Source: Desulfobacterales bacterium (GTDB taxonomy: Bacteria; Desulfobacterota; Desulfobacteria; Desulfobacterales; UBA11574). Taken from it: a stretch of DNA of 7,671 nucleotides. The stretch covers positions 1 to 7,671 of the forward strand of contig JAQYVG010000164.1 in the NCBI GenBank assembly GCA_030145595.1. The letters are read 5' to 3'. Positions 6,425 through 7,671 of this stretch are shown here, one piece after another. The position numbers and the translations under genes were made by a program. How positions within the stretch are numbered: position 1 is the stretch's first letter; every line of letters begins with the position of its first letter. Below the pieces are notes generated by a model. The model was not told the DNA's origin. It did not search any database and was given only the letters and a program-made list of their open reading frames with translations.

Positions 6425-6491
6425 GTTGGGGGTTGGGGTTTGCTTTTTAACAACTTTTTTTTTCAACCCGCAACCCGCAACTCGCAACCTT
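6425..6491. repeat. Inverted heptamer arrays GTTGGGG / CAACCCG
   Basis: Two tandem GTTGGGG units (6425-6431, 6432-6438) face four units of CAACCCG type with exact period 7, beginning at 6464, 6471, 6478 and 6485 (the last two are CAACTCG and CAACCTT). The left block 6425-6442 matches the complement of 6464-6481 at 15 of 18 positions, with a 21-nt T-rich loop. It lies in the 201-nt spacer between the HsdR-N-like gene and the deaminase gene. A hairpin would form in a transcript of either strand. Confidence 0.8.
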
Positions 6492-6556
6492 TAACAAAAC
6501 CATTTTACATTGATATAAAAGTCCGTTATGAAGTTATAGGGCGCGCCTTCGCTTTT

Positions 6557-7108
6557 TTACAATCTGCAAATCGTATCATCACAGGGACAGCTGCCGTCGA
6601 CTTCAAAGGCATAGACGATTCTCGATTCAATTGCAACCTGCCGGGGCGAAATTTCATTAAAATCTGTTTTAGATATCTTTTCAACAAGTTCGATTCTGGC
6701 CGGTATTGCCTCAAGACCCTTTGCTATAACCTTACAGGTAGCCCCGTCTATAATATCTGCACCCTCGCCGTTTGTCACCACCACAAAGGGGATCTGGTAG
6801 GGAGCAACAAGCCTGGACGCAGCCAGCGCCGGGCGGTGACGGGTAACCAGTGAGCCGGGACCGTATTTTATGATCATACCGGTCCGACCGGACACGTTGA
6901 TCACGCAATCGATTTTAACAATTGCGCTTTTATCTCCGGCTGTTACCAAAAGTTCGCGTCGGGGCTGAATCTCTTTTTTCAGGTAGCCTTTACGGTTCAC
7001 TAAAAGCTGCGCCAGTTTCTGTCGGTACCTTTCATCATGGGTATCTTTGATGATTTCGCCGGAGATAAAATCGACAAGTTCGCCGAGTATGAGATGATGT
7101 CCCTGCAT
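6557..7108 (-). CDS. Small protein with an HsdR N-terminal-like domain (PD-(D/E)XK-like fold), function unknown
   Basis: This 183-aa protein resembles the short proteins annotated with the type I restriction HsdR N-terminal domain (HSDR_N). It starts MQGHHLILGELVDFISGEII. The helix DERYRQKLAQLLVNRKGYLK (25-44) precedes E46 and QPRRELLVTAG, then D67 in IVKIDCVINV. At the strand where nucleases carry ExK it reads MIIKYGPGSL (78-87), so K81 remains but the Glu is replaced by Ile79. IPFVVVTNGEGADIIDGATC (106-125) follows, and the tail DGSCPCDDTICRL has three cysteines. It is far too short to be a restriction subunit and has no hsdM/S or helicase neighbour. The ATG at 7108 is chosen over 7156 because AAAGGAAGG lies just upstream and a good promoter overlaps the longer form's start. 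Its substrate and activity are unknown. Confidence 0.75.
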   Translation of the reverse strand: MQGHHLILGELVDFISGEIIKDTHDERYRQKLAQLLVNRKGYLKKEIQPRRELLVTAGDKSAIVKIDCVINVSGRTGMIIKYGPGSLVTRHRPALAASRLVAPYQIPFVVVTNGEGADIIDGATCKVIAKGLEAIPARIELVEKISKTDFNEISPRQVAIESRIVYAFEVDGSCPCDDTICRL

Positions 7109-7135
7109 TTCCTTCCTTTGGTAATCCTTTAGATA

Positions 7136-7164
7136 AAAATAATGAATGATCTTCACGATGTAAA
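7136..7164 (-). promoter_or_regulatory. Candidate sigma-70 promoter of the HsdR-N-like gene
   Basis: On the minus strand TTTACA (7159-7164) and TATTTT (7136-7141) are separated by exactly 17 nt. Transcription would begin near 7129, giving a short leader that contains the ribosome binding site at about 7111-7118 and the ATG at 7108. The alternative ATG at 7156 lies upstream of this start point. Confidence 0.45.
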
Positions 7165-7210
7165 GGCTAAAATATTTCTTTACAATTAATTTTGCATGTG
7201 AATAAATCCG

Positions 7211-7229
7211 CTTTGCAAAAACTGCAAAG
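7211..7229. other. Perfect 7-bp inverted repeat upstream of the HsdR-N-like promoter
   Basis: CTTTGCA (7211-7217) and TGCAAAG (7223-7229) are separated by AAAAC. It lies about 50 nt upstream of the candidate -35 box. It could be a protein-binding dyad or a small hairpin; neither can be shown from the sequence. Confidence 0.35.
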
Positions 7230-7280
7230 TGATCAGCTCATTTTTTAGCATCGATTTTATTTGTTATTATATCGATTAAG

Positions 7281-7320
7281 ACCGTCTCGCAAAAAGTCAA
7301 AAAAAACTTTTTGCGAAGGT
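7281..7320. repeat. Perfect 11-bp inverted repeat (TCGCAAAAAGT)
   Basis: TCGCAAAAAGT (7287-7297) pairs perfectly with ACTTTTTGCGA (7306-7316) across an 8-nt loop. ACC (7281-7283) and GGT (7318-7320) can extend the stem past a small bulge. No U-tract follows on either strand and no intact gene ends beside it, so a terminator role is unlikely. It looks like a dispersed intergenic palindrome. Confidence 0.65.
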
Positions 7321-7344
7321 TTTAAGTTTTAGGTTTTAAGTATT
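7317..7344. repeat. Four-unit heptamer direct array (ARGTTTT)
   Basis: The units AGGTTTT, AAGTTTT, AGGTTTT and AAGTATT follow one another without gaps (7317-7323, 7324-7330, 7331-7337, 7338-7344). The alternation also gives an exact 10-bp direct repeat, AGGTTTTAAG, at 7317 and 7331. No inverted partner array is present in the window. Confidence 0.7.
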
Positions 7345-7347
7345 TTT

Positions 7348-7377
7348 GGATCATCTCCAAAAGAGTTGGAGTGATCC
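7348..7377. repeat. Bulged inverted repeat (GGATCA...TGATCC)
   Basis: GGATCATCTCCAA (7348-7360) pairs with TTGGAGTGATCC (7366-7377) with one bulged T and a 5-nt loop. It sits immediately before the left octamer array. No U-tract follows on either strand. Confidence 0.6.
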
Positions 7378-7381
7378 TAAG

Positions 7382-7662
7382 GATTCGAGGGTCCCAGGAT
7401 TCAAGGGTTCGAGTGAAATACCTTAAGATATCTGTGCTTTAAAAGTTTTGCATAAGTTGTATAGGCTATACTTGCATCTATTTAAAAAAACGAATCACGA
7501 ATGTATCCTCTGAGGAAAAAAGGTTCTATTTAACATTACAGACAAGAAGGGCTGCCGGGGACATTCTGTCAAATATAGCAGCAGTTGCAAGGATACTTAA
7601 AGTGATGGTAAAATAGTTTGGAAGAAAACACTTGACCCCTTGACCCCTTGAATCCTGGAACC
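7382..7662. repeat. Pair of inverted octamer arrays bracketing a gene remnant
   Basis: The left array has four gapless octamers, GATTCGAG, GGTCCCAG, GATTCAAG and GGTTCGAG (7382-7413; consensus GRTYCNAG). The right array has the complementary type, CTTGACCC twice, then CTTGAATC and CTGGAACC (7631-7662). Positions 7387-7413 match the complement of 7639-7665 at 24 of 27 sites. The enclosed 217 bp include the S23-like remnant. It may be a decayed inverted-repeat element; the right end may extend beyond the window. Confidence 0.7.
7442..7616 (+). pseudogene. Frameshifted fragment of an S23-like four-helix-bundle protein gene
   Basis: In the plus frame ending at the TAG 7614-7616, codons from 7509 read SEEKRFYLTLQTRRAAGDIL and then SNIAA. 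This closely resembles the core of the four-helix-bundle family that includes the 23S rRNA intervening-sequence protein S23, whose members typically carry a pattern like PKEE-YGLTSQIRRAA--I-SNIAEG. After NIAA the frame diverges and stops. Just upstream, in the next frame, codons 7442-7510 read KVLHKLYRLYLHLFKKTNHE and could be the preceding helix, implying a frameshift near 7505. No start codon or ribosome binding site is seen, and about 58 codons remain where intact members have roughly 115-125. It lies between the inverted octamer arrays. This is an inference from a short motif match. Confidence 0.5.
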
Positions 7663-7671
7663 CTCTTCTCC

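Larger units (their letters stand above)
7157..7671. other. Repeat-rich region without an intact gene
   Basis: This 515-nt stretch at the right edge holds, in order, the promoter of the HsdR-N-like gene, a 7-bp hairpin (7211-7229), an 11-bp hairpin (7287-7316), a heptamer direct array (7317-7344), a bulged hairpin (7348-7377), and two inverted octamer arrays (7382-7413 and 7631-7662) that flank a frameshifted gene remnant. The last array reaches the window edge, so the region may continue. Confidence 0.75.

Noticed and set aside
6425..6442. G-quadruplex in the GTTGGGG array
   Set aside because: Only two long G-runs are present on the plus strand, fewer than the four tracts needed.
6311..6853. 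180-codon plus-strand open frame
   Set aside because: It overlaps the ends of two well-supported minus-strand genes and crosses the heptamer repeat; no domain and low-complexity composition. Treated as a shadow.
7382..7413. tRNA gene (GGGTTCGAG resembles a T-arm)
   Set aside because: There is no acceptor, D or anticodon stem around it; the match arises from the octamer unit.

Overview
The window looks chromosomal and comes from a Gram-negative, moderately AT-rich bacterium. The gene order (infC-rpmI-rplT-pheS-pheT-merR), the protein sequences and the repeat-laden spacers suggest a sulfate-reducer-type deltaproteobacterium (Desulfobacterota, probably Desulfobacterales-like). This placement rests on recognition of gene order and protein style, not on a search. 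Every convincing intact gene lies on the minus strand, so transcription runs from right to left.

Layout from the transcriptional upstream end (right). Positions 7157-7671 hold no intact gene. They contain several inverted repeats, a heptamer array, and two oppositely oriented octamer arrays that bracket a frameshifted remnant of an S23-like four-helix-bundle gene. Next come a small protein with an HsdR-N-like domain (6557-7108), a spacer with inverted heptamer arrays, and a TadA-like nucleoside deaminase (5855-6355). The translation operon follows: infC (IF3, probably starting at an AUA codon), rpmI (bL35), rplT (bL20), pheS and pheT (both subunits of phenylalanyl-tRNA synthetase). Last is the N-terminal part of a MerR-type regulator that runs off the left edge.

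The operon genes supply translation: IF3 for initiation, two 50S proteins and one aminoacyl-tRNA synthetase. The order is classical, but two joints are unusual. The infC-rpmI gap is about 590 nt and the rpmI-rplT gap about 160 nt, both usually short, and both are filled with repeat structures. These include a roughly 207-bp MITE-like hairpin with 25-bp terminal inverted repeats. thrS, often upstream of infC, is not in its usual place, and ihfA, often between pheT and merR in relatives, is absent.

The most notable pattern is architectural. At least four spacers carry short tandem arrays of period 7 or 8, usually as two arrays in inverted orientation around an AT-rich or unrelated core. The unit sequence differs at each site (GTTCNNN, TGGAGTRN, CAACCCG, GRTYCNAG). 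None lies inside an intact gene.
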